47,496 bases of DNA from Capnocytophaga cynodegmi DSM 19736 (lineage in GTDB: Bacteria > Bacteroidota > Bacteroidia > Flavobacteriales > Flavobacteriaceae). This document shows, one piece after another, positions 1 through 7,354 of this stretch. Position numbers and translations under genes: made by a program. The stretch is from contig NZ_KB900705.1 in the NCBI RefSeq assembly GCF_000379185.1, positions 1-47,496 of the forward strand, written 5' to 3'. The stretch's first letter is position 1, and each line of letters starts with the position of its first letter. The notes under the pieces are model-generated. The model was given only the letters and a program-made list of their open reading frames with translations. It had not been told where the DNA came from and did no database searches.

Positions 1-2
1 TA

Positions 3-280
3 GTTGTAACTAATCACAAAGTTACGGAAAATTGAAAGCAATTTACAACATAATAATAATTATATCACCTTTTTGCACCGTTGTAACTAATCACAAAGTT
101 ACGGAAAATTGAAAGCAATTTACAACATTTTCCCATTACATAAACAATTTCATTTTGTTGTAACTAATCACAAAGTTACGGAAAATTGAAAGCAATTTAC
201 AACATGTTCAAATTTCAAAAAATCTTAAAATGGGTTGTAACTAATCACAAAGTTACGGAAAATTGAAAGCAATTTACAAC
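3..280 (-). CRISPR. CRISPR array, 4 identical 47-nt repeats, 30-nt spacers (type II-C-like)
   Basis: Four identical 47-nt repeats lie at 3-49, 80-126, 157-203 and 234-280, separated by three different 30-nt spacers. The repeat has inverted ends (GTTGTAA...TTACAAC). A 47-nt repeat with 30-nt spacers is typical of type II-C (Cas9) loci in Bacteroidota; no cas gene lies in the window, so the type is inferred from the repeat alone. The array probably continues left of base 1. Minus-strand transcription is preferred because on that strand each repeat reads GTTGTAAATTGCTTTC..., the usual orientation for this repeat class, and carries a TAnnTTTG promoter box. The last repeat before unique sequence (234-280) is not degenerate, which fits a leader-side end at 281. 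Confidence 0.95.
248..279 (-). promoter_or_regulatory. Putative promoter inside each CRISPR repeat
   Basis: On the minus strand each repeat holds TTG (repeat nt 2-4), 21 nt, then TAACTTTG (repeat nt 26-33), an exact match to the Bacteroidota -33/-7 consensus TTG-N19-21-TAnnTTTG. Coordinates given are for the rightmost repeat; the other -7 boxes lie at 17-24, 94-101 and 171-178. Initiation would fall in the last 8-10 nt of each repeat, so each spacer would have its own transcript start. The signal is seen; activity is inferred. Confidence 0.55.
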
Positions 281-366
281 CTGAACGTATTTTGTACCTG
301 CTGACCATTTATAATAAGTACTCCTTTTGTGGTAATGGTATTTTCTGAAAGGACAGAAAAAATGAG

Positions 367-591
367 TTAATGAATATCCTTTTTTTTGTCGAGAAGTTTT
401 TGACGTTCTCTCTTGAATTTTCTGTTGTTACGAACTTCAAATTCTATAATTATGTAAATAATCCACAACACAACAGCCCCTACAATAATATACCAATATT
501 TAAATAGATACCATACGATACCTGTGAGCAGGGCAACAAAAACAATAATTACGCCCCAAATAAAACTTCCTAAACTATTAGAATTTTCCAT
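367..591 (-). CDS. Small two-helix membrane protein, unrecognised
   Basis: Predicted 74-residue protein with two hydrophobic segments (about residues 9-29 and 32-49) followed by a strongly basic, charged tail (NRKFKRERQKLLDKKK). It resembles small inner-membrane proteins but no family is recognised and no function can be given. It lies alone between the CRISPR array and recO, on the strand opposite recO. The only promoter-like signal upstream is the TTG-N21-TAACTTTG inside the degenerate CRISPR repeat at 671-717, which would give a leader of about 88 nt; a weaker TAAATTTA sits nearer the start. Clear membrane topology supports a real gene, but its length leaves doubt. Confidence 0.5.
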   Translation of the reverse strand: MENSNSLGSFIWGVIIVFVALLTGIVWYLFKYWYIIVGAVVLWIIYIIIEFEVRNNRKFKRERQKLLDKKKDIH

Positions 592-670
592 AACTCAACT
601 TTTTACATTATAAATTTACTTCCTTTTTTTATATAAAACCCAACGATAACCGTAGGAAATCAGTTCTTCA

Positions 671-717
671 GTTGTAACCAGCCACAAAGTTACCAAAATT
701 TGAAAGCTTATCACAAC
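671..717 (-). repeat. Degenerate solitary CRISPR repeat
   Basis: A 47-nt sequence of the same length and orientation as the array repeats matches them at 37 of 47 positions by eye, with no gaps. Substitutions fall at repeat positions 9, 11, 12, 24, 25, 29, 38-40 and 42 (plus-strand numbering). It is 390 nt beyond the last array repeat and has no partner repeat. The minus-strand TTG and TAACTTTG elements and their 21-nt spacing are unchanged. It may be a remnant of a longer array, a reused promoter, or less likely a tracrRNA anti-repeat. Confidence 0.85.
685..716 (-). promoter_or_regulatory. Putative promoter in the degenerate repeat
   Basis: On the minus strand TTG at 716-714 and TAACTTTG at 692-685 are separated by 21 nt, matching the Bacteroidota consensus and the array repeats exactly. 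It points toward the small membrane gene starting at 591. Confidence 0.45.
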
Positions 718-722
718 TATTT

Positions 723-752
723 TTGTCAAATTATAAATACTTCATATCTTCG
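723..752 (+). promoter_or_regulatory. Putative recO promoter
   Basis: TTG at 723-725, 19 nt, then TATCTTCG at 745-752, one mismatch from TAnnTTTG. Initiation near 757-760 would leave a leader of about 28 nt and supports the ATG at 787 rather than any upstream start. Confidence 0.55.
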
Positions 753-786
753 CATTGCTTTCAATGAAAATAATAATAGGATAAAA

Positions 787-1503
787 ATGTACTCAGCAAC
801 TAAGGCAATTGTAATTTCAGTTTTAAAGTATGGAGATAATAGCTTGATAGTTAAATGTTTTACTCAGGAATTTGGTGTTCGCTCTTATCTGTTGCAAGGA
901 GTTTTATCCTCAAAAAAAACTACTTTGAAACCAGCTCTTTTTCAGTCTTTTATGCAGTTGGAGTTGGTAGTAAGTAACAGAAATACAGATGCTTTGGAAC
1001 GTATTAAGGAAGCCAAAGTTGCTAAAATATATCAGTCCGCCCATACAGATATTTACAAAAGTTCTGTCGTAATGTTTTTATCCGAAATTTGTTCCTTTGT
1101 TTGTGTAAATGAATATGCCGAACCCGAGTTATACCAATTTTTGGAAGAAAAGCTTTCTTTTTTTGATAAAAATGAATTTATTCCAAATTTTCATTTGAAA
1201 TTTTTAATTGATTTAACTCGATTTTTAGGATTTTATCCAGATATTTCCAATGAAGAAAACTCATTTTTCAGTCTGGAAGAAGGAATTTTCAGTAATTCTG
1301 ATGAAACAAAGCATTCGATTTCAGGCAAGGATCTCATCTTTTTTAAAGATATTATTTCTTCAGAATATTCTGATTTGCATAAAGTTAAATCTTCAAAAAA
1401 TGAAAGAAATATTCTTCTAAGCCATATTTTAAAATATTATGAGTGGCATTTTCCAGGCTTCAGAAAACCGAAATCTTTAGATGTTTTACAAGTTTTATTC
1501 TGA
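787..1503 (+). CDS. recO: DNA repair protein RecO
   Basis: Predicted 238-residue RecO, which anneals DNA and helps load RecA in the RecFOR gap-repair pathway. The N-terminus (MYSATKAIVISVLKYGDNS) is the OB-fold start typical of Bacteroidota RecO; the pattern of a basic OB domain, a helical middle and a hydrophobic C-terminal domain is kept. The zinc-binding Cys set of some RecO proteins is not present. An in-frame extension reaches back to an ATG at 700, but that would translate part of the degenerate CRISPR repeat and lies upstream of the predicted transcription start, so 787 is chosen. It appears monocistronic, with no strong terminator before the next gene. Confidence 0.92.
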   Translation: MYSATKAIVISVLKYGDNSLIVKCFTQEFGVRSYLLQGVLSSKKTTLKPALFQSFMQLELVVSNRNTDALERIKEAKVAKIYQSAHTDIYKSSVVMFLSEICSFVCVNEYAEPELYQFLEEKLSFFDKNEFIPNFHLKFLIDLTRFLGFYPDISNEENSFFSLEEGIFSNSDETKHSISGKDLIFFKDIISSEYSDLHKVKSSKNERNILLSHILKYYEWHFPGFRKPKSLDVLQVLF

Positions 1504-1600
1504 CTTCAATTTTTTGAAAGGTTCTTCCTTTTTGTGGATAAATTTAAAAGTTCCATTATTAAAAATAGCTTAAAATTTTATATAGTTCATTTTTTAATCT

Positions 1601-1608
1601 TAACTTTG
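1601..1608 (+). promoter_or_regulatory. Putative -7 box for the dihydroorotase-like gene
   Basis: TAACTTTG is an exact match to TAnnTTTG. No TTG lies at the ideal distance (only a T-run), and the resulting leader would be about 95 nt. Confidence 0.35.
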
Positions 1609-1707
1609 CCAATTGAGAATAAAATTTTCAAAAATATTAGATTTCTCAATAACTTTTAATGGTTTTATAATTTTCCTTTTTACAGCTCTTTAGATACAAA
1701 CTTAATT

Positions 1708-2958
1708 ATGAATATATTAATCAAATCTGCACAAATTTTAGATAAACGAAGTACTTTTCATAAATCTACTAAAGATATTCTGATTTCTAACGGAATTATT
1801 GTGAAAATTTCAGAAGCTATATCAACCGAAAATGTGGATAAAGTGATTGAAAATGTGTATGTTTCACAAGGTTGGGCTGATAGTAGTGTTTGTTTTGGAG
1901 AGCCAGGATTTGAAGAAAGAGAAACTCTGGAAAATGGAATGAAAACAGCTGAGAAAAGTGGTTTTACACACGTGCTTGTCAATCCACTAACCAATCCAGT
2001 GACAGACACAAAAGCTTCTGTTTTGTACATCAAAAATCAAACGAAAGGCTTTGTGGCAACAGCACACCCTATTGGAGCTTTAACAGAGCAGAGTAAAGGG
2101 GAGGCTTTGGCTGAATTATTTGATATGAAAAGTGGTGGAGCAGTGGCTTTTGGTGATTACAAAAAAGCTATAGCAAACAATAATCTACTCAAAATAGCAT
2201 TGCAATATGTTCAGAATTTTGGAGGAATAGTGATTTCTTTTCCAAATGATTCAAAAATAATGGGAAAAGGTGTTGTTAATGAGCATATTTCTGCAACTAA
2301 ATTAGGATTAAAAGGAATTCCTGCATTGGCTGAAGAACTTTGTGTGACTCGTGATTTGGCGGTACTGGAATATACAGGCGGAAAGTTGCATATTCCTACT
2401 ATCTCAACAGCGAAGTCTGTGCAGCTGATTCGCGAGGCTAAGAATAAAGGACTTGACGTAACTTGCAGTGTAGCAATTCATAACATTCATTTTACAGATG
2501 AAGTTTTAGAAGGATTTGACACTAATTTTAAAGTATTACCGCCATTGCGTGATAAAGAAAATGTTGAAACTTTGCGTAAAGCCTTAAAAGATGGAACTAT
2601 TGATTTTGTAACATCTGATCATAATCCGTTAGATATTGAGTTGAAATTCAAGGAATTTGATTACGCATCGTTTGGTACAATTGGTTTGGAAAATGCTTTT
2701 GGTATTGTAAATCAGTATGTTGATTTAGAAACAGCGATTGAATTGCTTACTTCGGCTCGTTATCGATTTGGAATAAAAACAGAACCTATATCTGAAAATA
2801 TTCAAGCAGATTTGACATTATTTACTCCAGAAGGAAGCTACATTTTTGAAAAAGAAAATATTCTATCAACTTCAAAAAATTCAGCTTTTTTGGGAGAGAC
2901 CTTGAAAGGAAAAGTTATAGGTGTTATAGCTAATAATCAATTTGTTATAAACGATTAG
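1708..2958 (+). CDS. Dihydroorotase homologue lacking the HxH metal motif
   Basis: Predicted 416-residue amidohydrolase of the dihydroorotase/allantoinase family, which in pyrimidine synthesis closes carbamoyl-aspartate to dihydroorotate. The fold and several motifs are visible: TLENGMKTAEKSGFTHV, CSVAIHNIHFTDE, and TSDHNPLDIE holding the conserved Asp. At the metal-binding site, where active class I enzymes have D-x-H-x-H-x-R-[DE]-P-G, this protein has ADSSVCFGEPG (about residues 57-67): both His and the Arg are replaced by Ser, Cys and Gly. Similar His-less homologues are, as I recall, widespread in Flavobacteriia, so this is a stable lineage rather than a new lesion. It could be a structural partner of aspartate carbamoyltransferase, like PyrC' of Pseudomonas, or have another chemistry. 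Followed at 65 nt by an esterase gene. Confidence 0.85.
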   Translation: MNILIKSAQILDKRSTFHKSTKDILISNGIIVKISEAISTENVDKVIENVYVSQGWADSSVCFGEPGFEERETLENGMKTAEKSGFTHVLVNPLTNPVTDTKASVLYIKNQTKGFVATAHPIGALTEQSKGEALAELFDMKSGGAVAFGDYKKAIANNNLLKIALQYVQNFGGIVISFPNDSKIMGKGVVNEHISATKLGLKGIPALAEELCVTRDLAVLEYTGGKLHIPTISTAKSVQLIREAKNKGLDVTCSVAIHNIHFTDEVLEGFDTNFKVLPPLRDKENVETLRKALKDGTIDFVTSDHNPLDIELKFKEFDYASFGTIGLENAFGIVNQYVDLETAIELLTSARYRFGIKTEPISENIQADLTLFTPEGSYIFEKENILSTSKNSAFLGETLKGKVIGVIANNQFVIND

Positions 2959-3023
2959 TTTTCAGAATATGGAAAATTGATGACTTGTAAACTAAGAAAA
3001 TAATTAAAATAGAAAACTAAAAT

Positions 3024-3683
3024 ATGGAAACAAACAATTCTTTGCCTCTAAAGTACATTATGCGTGAGCCTTTAGTAAAAGTCAAGCGTTCCCCCGTTAT
3101 TTTTATGCTTCACGGTTATGGAAGTAACGAAGAGGATTTATTTTCTTTTGCAGAAGAATTACCAAAAGAATATACAATTATTTCATTAAGAGCTCCTTAT
3201 AGGCTTCCTGAATTTGGATATGCTTGGTATTCAATAAATTTTGATGAAGAGCAAGGAAAGTGGAGCAATAACGAACAGGCTGTAAAGTCACGTGATTTAG
3301 TAGTAGATTTTATTGATGAAGCTTGTAAATTATTTAATTTAGATACAAAGAATATCACTTTGTTGGGTTTCAGCCAAGGAAGCATTCTCAGTATGGCTCT
3401 TGCTATTTCGTATCCTCGTAAAATTCGCAATGTGATAGCTTTAAGTGGATATTTGAATTTGGAAATTTTAAAAGAAGATTATGCCAAAGAAAATTATTCT
3501 GCTTTACACTTTTATGTTTCACACGGCACCAGCGATCAGGTAATTCCAATCGAGTGGGCAAGAAAAACACCTGAGTTTTTAGAAAACTTAGGAATTGAGT
3601 ATGTGTATGAGGAATTCCCTGTCGGACACGGAGTTTCTCCACAAAATTTTTATTCTTTTAGAAATTGGCTTTCAAATAATTAA
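3024..3683 (+). CDS. Carboxylesterase/phospholipase-type alpha/beta hydrolase
   Basis: Predicted 219-residue serine hydrolase of the acyl-protein thioesterase / phospholipase-carboxylesterase group. The catalytic triad is visible: nucleophile in GFSQGS, Asp in SHGTSDQVIP, and His in FPVGHGVS; the oxyanion-hole region is FMLHGYGSNEED. There is no signal peptide, so it is expected in the cytosol. The substrate cannot be deduced; small carboxylic esters or acylated lipids are usual for the family. It lies 65 nt after the dihydroorotase-like gene and 41 nt before the channel gene, so it may share their transcript. Confidence 0.85.
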   Translation: METNNSLPLKYIMREPLVKVKRSPVIFMLHGYGSNEEDLFSFAEELPKEYTIISLRAPYRLPEFGYAWYSINFDEEQGKWSNNEQAVKSRDLVVDFIDEACKLFNLDTKNITLLGFSQGSILSMALAISYPRKIRNVIALSGYLNLEILKEDYAKENYSALHFYVSHGTSDQVIPIEWARKTPEFLENLGIEYVYEEFPVGHGVSPQNFYSFRNWLSNN

Positions 3684-3724
3684 CTAAAAATTTGATGAAG
3701 TATTCAGTGTAAAATCCTTAAATT

Positions 3725-4618
3725 ATGCGAGGTGTAATAAAATCAAAATACGATATTTTAAAACAACAGGCGTACGTTATTATTTATGGTACCAATACGC
3801 CTTTGGGTAAGCTTTTTGATATTGTTTTGTTGGTACTTATCTTCCTCAGTGTGATTATGGTAATGTTAGAAACTGTGAAGGATATTGATCATCAAGCTCA
3901 CGGAACTTTAGTGTTTTTGGAATGGTTTATCACGGTTTTTTTTACACTTGAATACATCTTACGAATTATTTCCAACAGAAAACCTTTGCAGTACATATTC
4001 AGTTTTTATGGAATAATTGATTTGATTTCTATTTTGCCTATGTACTTGTCATTTTTTATTCCTGGTTCGAAAGCCCTTTCTGTGGTTCGAGCCTTACGTT
4101 TGTTGCGTGTTTTCCGTATTTTGGAACTTGCAAATTTTATGAATCAGGGAGAAGAACTGAAAATGGCGTTGCGAACCAGTCGAACCAAAATAATGGTTTT
4201 TATTTATTTTGTTTTGGTAATATGTATTCTTTTGGGTTCGTTGATGTATGTTATTGAAAGTGAGGAAAGTGGATTTACCAGTATTCCTCGTAGTATTTAT
4301 TGGTGTATAGTAACTTTAACCACAGTAGGTTACGGAGATATTGCTCCAGCAACAACACTCGGGCAAATGGTGGCTTCCTTTGTAATGGTTTTGGGATATG
4401 GTATAATTGCCGTTCCAACAGGAATTGTTACAGCGGAATATTCACGGGTAAAAACAAAAAATTTTACCATTAGAGAAAGTGATGAATATCAAAAAGAGCA
4501 AGATATAGATGTGATTATATGCCCGAATTGTAGCAACAAAAATCATCAACAGGGAGCTAAATTTTGTTGCAAATGTGGAGTATTGCTAGGAAGAGAAAAA
4601 GATGATGAAAGAATGTGA
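3725..4618 (+). CDS. Voltage-gated-type K+ channel with C-terminal zinc ribbon
   Basis: Predicted 297-residue ion channel with six hydrophobic segments. An S4-like helix carries spaced arginines (VVRALRLLRVFRILE), and the selectivity filter is TTVGYGD between S5 and S6, as in Kv-type potassium channels. The cytosolic tail ends with two cysteine pairs, CPNC and CCKC, 14 residues apart, forming a predicted zinc ribbon. Potassium selectivity follows from the filter; voltage gating is inferred from S4. The ribbon could regulate gating or assembly, but this is not shown. The last 17 bases overlap miaA, indicating translational coupling. Confidence 0.9.
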   Translation: MRGVIKSKYDILKQQAYVIIYGTNTPLGKLFDIVLLVLIFLSVIMVMLETVKDIDHQAHGTLVFLEWFITVFFTLEYILRIISNRKPLQYIFSFYGIIDLISILPMYLSFFIPGSKALSVVRALRLLRVFRILELANFMNQGEELKMALRTSRTKIMVFIYFVLVICILLGSLMYVIESEESGFTSIPRSIYWCIVTLTTVGYGDIAPATTLGQMVASFVMVLGYGIIAVPTGIVTAEYSRVKTKNFTIRESDEYQKEQDIDVIICPNCSNKNHQQGAKFCCKCGVLLGREKDDERM

Positions 4619-5528
4619 TAATTTGTTGATAACCATTGTCGGACCCACTGCTATTGGTAAAACATCTTTAGCAATAGAATTAGCAAAACAATTTGATACA
4701 GAGATTATTTCGTGTGATTCTCGTCAGTTTTTTAAAGAAATGAAAATTGGCACAGCTGTTCCAGAATTGACTGAATTGGAGGCTGTAAAACATCATTTCA
4801 TTCAACATAAAAGCATTTTTGAGCCTTATTCTGTAGGAGATTTTGAGCGTGATGCAATCAGACTTCTTGATGAACTCTTTGAAAATAAGAAGGTTGTGAT
4901 AATGGTAGGAGGAAGTGGGCTTTATGCCGATGCAGTTATAAAAGGACTTGATGAATTTCCTGAGGTTCCAGAGGAAGTTCGAGAAGAATTAAACCAGAAA
5001 TATCTTCAAAATGGAATAGAATTTTTACAAGAAAAATTAAAAAAATTAGATTTTGAGCAATATTCTCGAATGGATACACAAAATCCGCAACGATTAATTC
5101 GGGCTTTGGAAGTTTGTTTGGTAAGTGGGAAACCATACTCTTCTTTTCTGAATAAAAAACAAGTAATAAGAAATTTTTCAAATATAGAAATTGGGCTTAC
5201 TGCTGACAGAGATATTGTTTATCAGCGAATTAATATGCGAGTTGAACAAATGTTGGAGAAAGGCTTACTTCGTGAAGTTCAAGAATTAGTTCCTTATAAA
5301 AATTTAAATGCTTTACAAACAGTTGGTTATAAAGAGTTATTCGATTTTTTTGAAGGAAAATACTCATTGGATTTTGCAATAGAGGAAATCAAGAAAAATA
5401 CTCGGCGTTTTGCCAAACGACAATATACTTGGTTTGGTAAAAATCAAAATATTAAATGGTTTGATTATCGGTGCGATGTATTGGATATTTTAAAAGAAAT
5501 AAACTTTTACAAGAGAAACTGTAATTAA
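4602..5528 (+). CDS. miaA: tRNA dimethylallyltransferase MiaA
   Basis: Predicted 308-residue enzyme that transfers a dimethylallyl group from DMAPP to N6 of A37 in tRNAs reading UNN codons. The P-loop is GPTAIGKTS near the N-terminus, followed by the conserved DSRQFF substrate loop and later the tRNA-binding segment NPQRLIRALEV and TRRFAKRQYTWF. Length is typical. Two adjacent ATG codons (4602 and 4605) are possible starts; both overlap the channel gene, so the pair is probably translationally coupled. The idi gene at 21151 in this window supports its isoprenoid substrate supply. Confidence 0.96.
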   Translation: MMKECDNLLITIVGPTAIGKTSLAIELAKQFDTEIISCDSRQFFKEMKIGTAVPELTELEAVKHHFIQHKSIFEPYSVGDFERDAIRLLDELFENKKVVIMVGGSGLYADAVIKGLDEFPEVPEEVREELNQKYLQNGIEFLQEKLKKLDFEQYSRMDTQNPQRLIRALEVCLVSGKPYSSFLNKKQVIRNFSNIEIGLTADRDIVYQRINMRVEQMLEKGLLREVQELVPYKNLNALQTVGYKELFDFFEGKYSLDFAIEEIKKNTRRFAKRQYTWFGKNQNIKWFDYRCDVLDILKEINFYKRNCN

Positions 5529-5611
5529 TATTATTTATCTATTCATACTTCAAAATTATTAAAGTTTTATTAAAAATTGCAATTTTGTTTTTTTTATATT
5601 TCTTTTCTAAT

Positions 5612-5619
5612 TACATTTG
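5612..5619 (+). promoter_or_regulatory. Putative mscL -7 box
   Basis: TACATTTG fully matches TAnnTTTG and lies 48 nt before the mscL ATG. The closest TTG (5585-5587) is 24 nt upstream, slightly longer than usual. Confidence 0.5.
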
Positions 5620-5667
5620 TCCCGAAGATTAAATTAAAATAATTTTAAAACAAAAAATCAAGTAGTT

Positions 5668-6042
5668 ATGGGATTTTTAAAAGAATTTAAAGAATTTGCA
5701 GTAAGAGGAAATGTTATTGACTTGGCTGTCGGTGTTATCATCGGAGGAGCTTTTGGTGCAATCGTTAATTCATTGGTATCAGATGTGATTACACCATTGT
5801 TACTAACTCCAGCTTTGGAAGCCGCAGGAGCAAATAAATTAGAAGAACTCGTTTGGAATGGAGTATCTTATGGTAAGTTTTTAGCAGCTGTTATTAACTT
5901 TATTTTCATTGCTTTCATATTGTTTGTGATGATTAAAGGAATTAATAAAATGAAGAAAAAAGAGGAAGCAGCTCCGGCAGCTCCAGCAGGACCTACACAA
6001 GAGGAATTACTTGCAGAAATCAGAGATTTATTGAAAAAATAA
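5668..6042 (+). CDS. mscL: Large-conductance mechanosensitive channel MscL
   Basis: Predicted 124-residue MscL, a pentameric inner-membrane pore that opens under membrane tension and releases solutes during hypo-osmotic shock. The N-terminal amphipathic helix ([20 protein letters not shown]), the glycine-rich TM1 pore helix ([19 protein letters not shown]) and TM2 ([20 protein letters not shown]) are intact, followed by a charged Ala/Pro linker and the C-terminal helix [13 protein letters not shown]. It is a single-gene unit: it has its own -7 box upstream and a strong terminator directly after it. Confidence 0.97.
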   Translation: MGFLKEFKEFAVRGNVIDLAVGVIIGGAFGAIVNSLVSDVITPLLLTPALEAAGANKLEELVWNGVSYGKFLAAVINFIFIAFILFVMIKGINKMKKKEEAAPAAPAGPTQEELLAEIRDLLKK

Positions 6043-6071
6043 TAGAATTTGGCATATACCGCAACTTTTGT

Positions 6072-6107
6072 TTAAGGCTATCTTTTTTAAGATAGCCTTA
6101 ATTTTTT
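6072..6107 (+). terminator. Rho-independent terminator after mscL
   Basis: A perfect 13-bp stem (core AAGGCTATCTT/AAGATAGCCTT) with a 4-nt T loop is followed by six T. The T-tract runs straight into the -33 element of the next promoter. Confidence 0.9.
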
Positions 6108-6136
6108 GTCTTTCTGTTTTTATTGTTTTATATTTG
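6106..6136 (+). promoter_or_regulatory. Promoter of the cbpA-like/cbpM pair
   Basis: TTG at 6106-6108, 20 nt, then TATATTTG at 6129-6136: full consensus match. Initiation near 6141-6143 excludes the in-frame ATG at 6123 and places translation start at 6162. Confidence 0.75.
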
Positions 6137-6161
6137 TGGCGACACTGCTAATTTTTTTTAT

Positions 6162-7046
6162 ATGGTATATGTAGACTACTATAAAGTTTTGGGAGTTGAA
6201 AGAACAGCAACTTCTGAAGAAATAAAAAAGGCGTATAGAAAACTAGCCAGAAAATTTCACCCAGATATGAATCCTGGTGATAAAGTTTCAGAACAAAAAT
6301 TTAAAGAAATTAACGAAGCTAACGAGGTTCTCAGCAATCCAGAAAGTCGGGCAAAGTACGACAAATATGGGGAGAATTGGAAACACGGAGAAGAGTACGA
6401 AAGTGCGAAACGTCATTATTCAAGAACTGGTTTTGACGAATCGGATTATGAAAATGCATCAGATTATTCCGACTTCTTCAGAGATATGTTTGGAGGGGCA
6501 GGTTTCGGAGAAAGTTCCTATAGCCGTGCTTCGGGTAAATTCAAAGGGCAAGATGTTTATGCTGAAATGTCGCTTTCTTTCAGGGAGGCAGCGAAAAAAC
6601 AACAAAAGATGTTTTCTGTCAACGGGAGAAATATTCGTATAACCATACCAGCTGGGGTTTACGATGGTCAGCAAATAAAGTTGAAAGGTTATGGTAGTAA
6701 GGGATTCAATGGAGGACCTAGTGGAGATTTGTACATAACATTTAATATTCAGCCTGATGCTCAATTTGAACGTGTAAATAATGATTTGAAAACCAAAGTT
6801 TTGATTGATTTGTATACCGCAATATTAGGCGGAGAAATTGAGGTGGAAACTTTGGAAGGAAAAGTAAAACTAAAAGTACAACCCGAAACTCAGAATGGAG
6901 CAATTGTGCGTTTAAAAGGAAGAGGTTATCCTATTTATAAGAAAGAAGGAGAGTTTGGAGATTTGTTTATCACATATGAAGTTCAGCTACCTAAAAACTT
7001 GACAGATAAGCAAAAAGATTTATTTGAACAACTTAAAAATTCATAA
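6162..7046 (+). CDS. cbpA: DnaJ-type co-chaperone, CbpA-like
   Basis: Predicted 294-residue J-domain protein. The J domain occupies about residues 1-70 with the DnaK-stimulating HPD motif (KFHPDMNPG). A Gly/Phe-rich linker follows, then two DnaJ C-terminal substrate-binding domains; the Cys-rich zinc finger of classical DnaJ is absent, so it is type II, as in CbpA. It should deliver non-native proteins to DnaK. An ATG 39 nt upstream is in frame, but the promoter lies over it, so the start is set at 6162 ([12 protein letters not shown]). The stop is 3 nt before the cbpM start, so both are surely co-transcribed. Confidence 0.93.
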   Translation: MVYVDYYKVLGVERTATSEEIKKAYRKLARKFHPDMNPGDKVSEQKFKEINEANEVLSNPESRAKYDKYGENWKHGEEYESAKRHYSRTGFDESDYENASDYSDFFRDMFGGAGFGESSYSRASGKFKGQDVYAEMSLSFREAAKKQQKMFSVNGRNIRITIPAGVYDGQQIKLKGYGSKGFNGGPSGDLYITFNIQPDAQFERVNNDLKTKVLIDLYTAILGGEIEVETLEGKVKLKVQPETQNGAIVRLKGRGYPIYKKEGEFGDLFITYEVQLPKNLTDKQKDLFEQLKNS

Positions 7047-7049
7047 ATT

Positions 7050-7319
7050 ATGGAAGGAAGAATTTCAAGAGAAGAAATTATTAGGATATACAACATTGAA
7101 GTTACTTTTTTCGATGAATTGGAAGCTTGTGGATTAATTCAAACTGAAATGATTGATGAGGTTATTTATCTAAACTATGAACAATTGCCTAATTTTGAAC
7201 GATTTACTAATTGGTATTACGATTTGGAAGTGAATATGCCGGGTCTGGAAATTATTAACAGATTACTAAATCAAATTCAGTCATTACAACAAGAAAATAG
7301 AAAATTATTAAATAGATAG
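7050..7319 (+). CDS. cbpM: CbpM-type chaperone modulator
   Basis: Predicted 89-residue protein of the CbpM/MerR-like modulator family: an N-terminal winged-helix-like part (ISREEIIRIYNIEVTFFDELEACGLI) and a C-terminal helix (LLNQIQSLQQENRKLL). In E. coli CbpM binds the CbpA J domain and blocks its action on DnaK. The 3-nt spacing to the CbpA-like gene is strong support for this role. The short length is normal for the family. Confidence 0.85.
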   Translation: MEGRISREEIIRIYNIEVTFFDELEACGLIQTEMIDEVIYLNYEQLPNFERFTNWYYDLEVNMPGLEIINRLLNQIQSLQQENRKLLNR

Positions 7320-7328
7320 AATATTTCT

Positions 7329-7336
7329 TACCTTTG
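7329..7336 (+). promoter_or_regulatory. Putative -7 box for the thioredoxin-like gene
   Basis: TACCTTTG matches TAnnTTTG and lies 18 nt before the ATG at 7355; no TTG at the correct distance. Confidence 0.4.
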
Positions 7337-7354
7337 CTAAAAAATTAATTTCAT

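Noticed and set aside
341-360. Terminator of the small membrane gene
   Set aside because: The 7-bp hairpin TTTTCTG/CAGAAAA is weak and is not followed by a T-run on the minus strand.
671-786. tracrRNA with the degenerate repeat as anti-repeat
   Set aside because: The plus-strand orientation would be right for an anti-repeat, but the 70 bases after it show no terminator hairpin plus T-run, contain the recO promoter, and no promoter box is seen before it. Kept only as a low-probability alternative.
700-786. N-terminal extension of RecO from ATG 700
   Set aside because: It would translate the end of the degenerate repeat and lies upstream of the predicted transcription start; the family N-terminus begins at 787.
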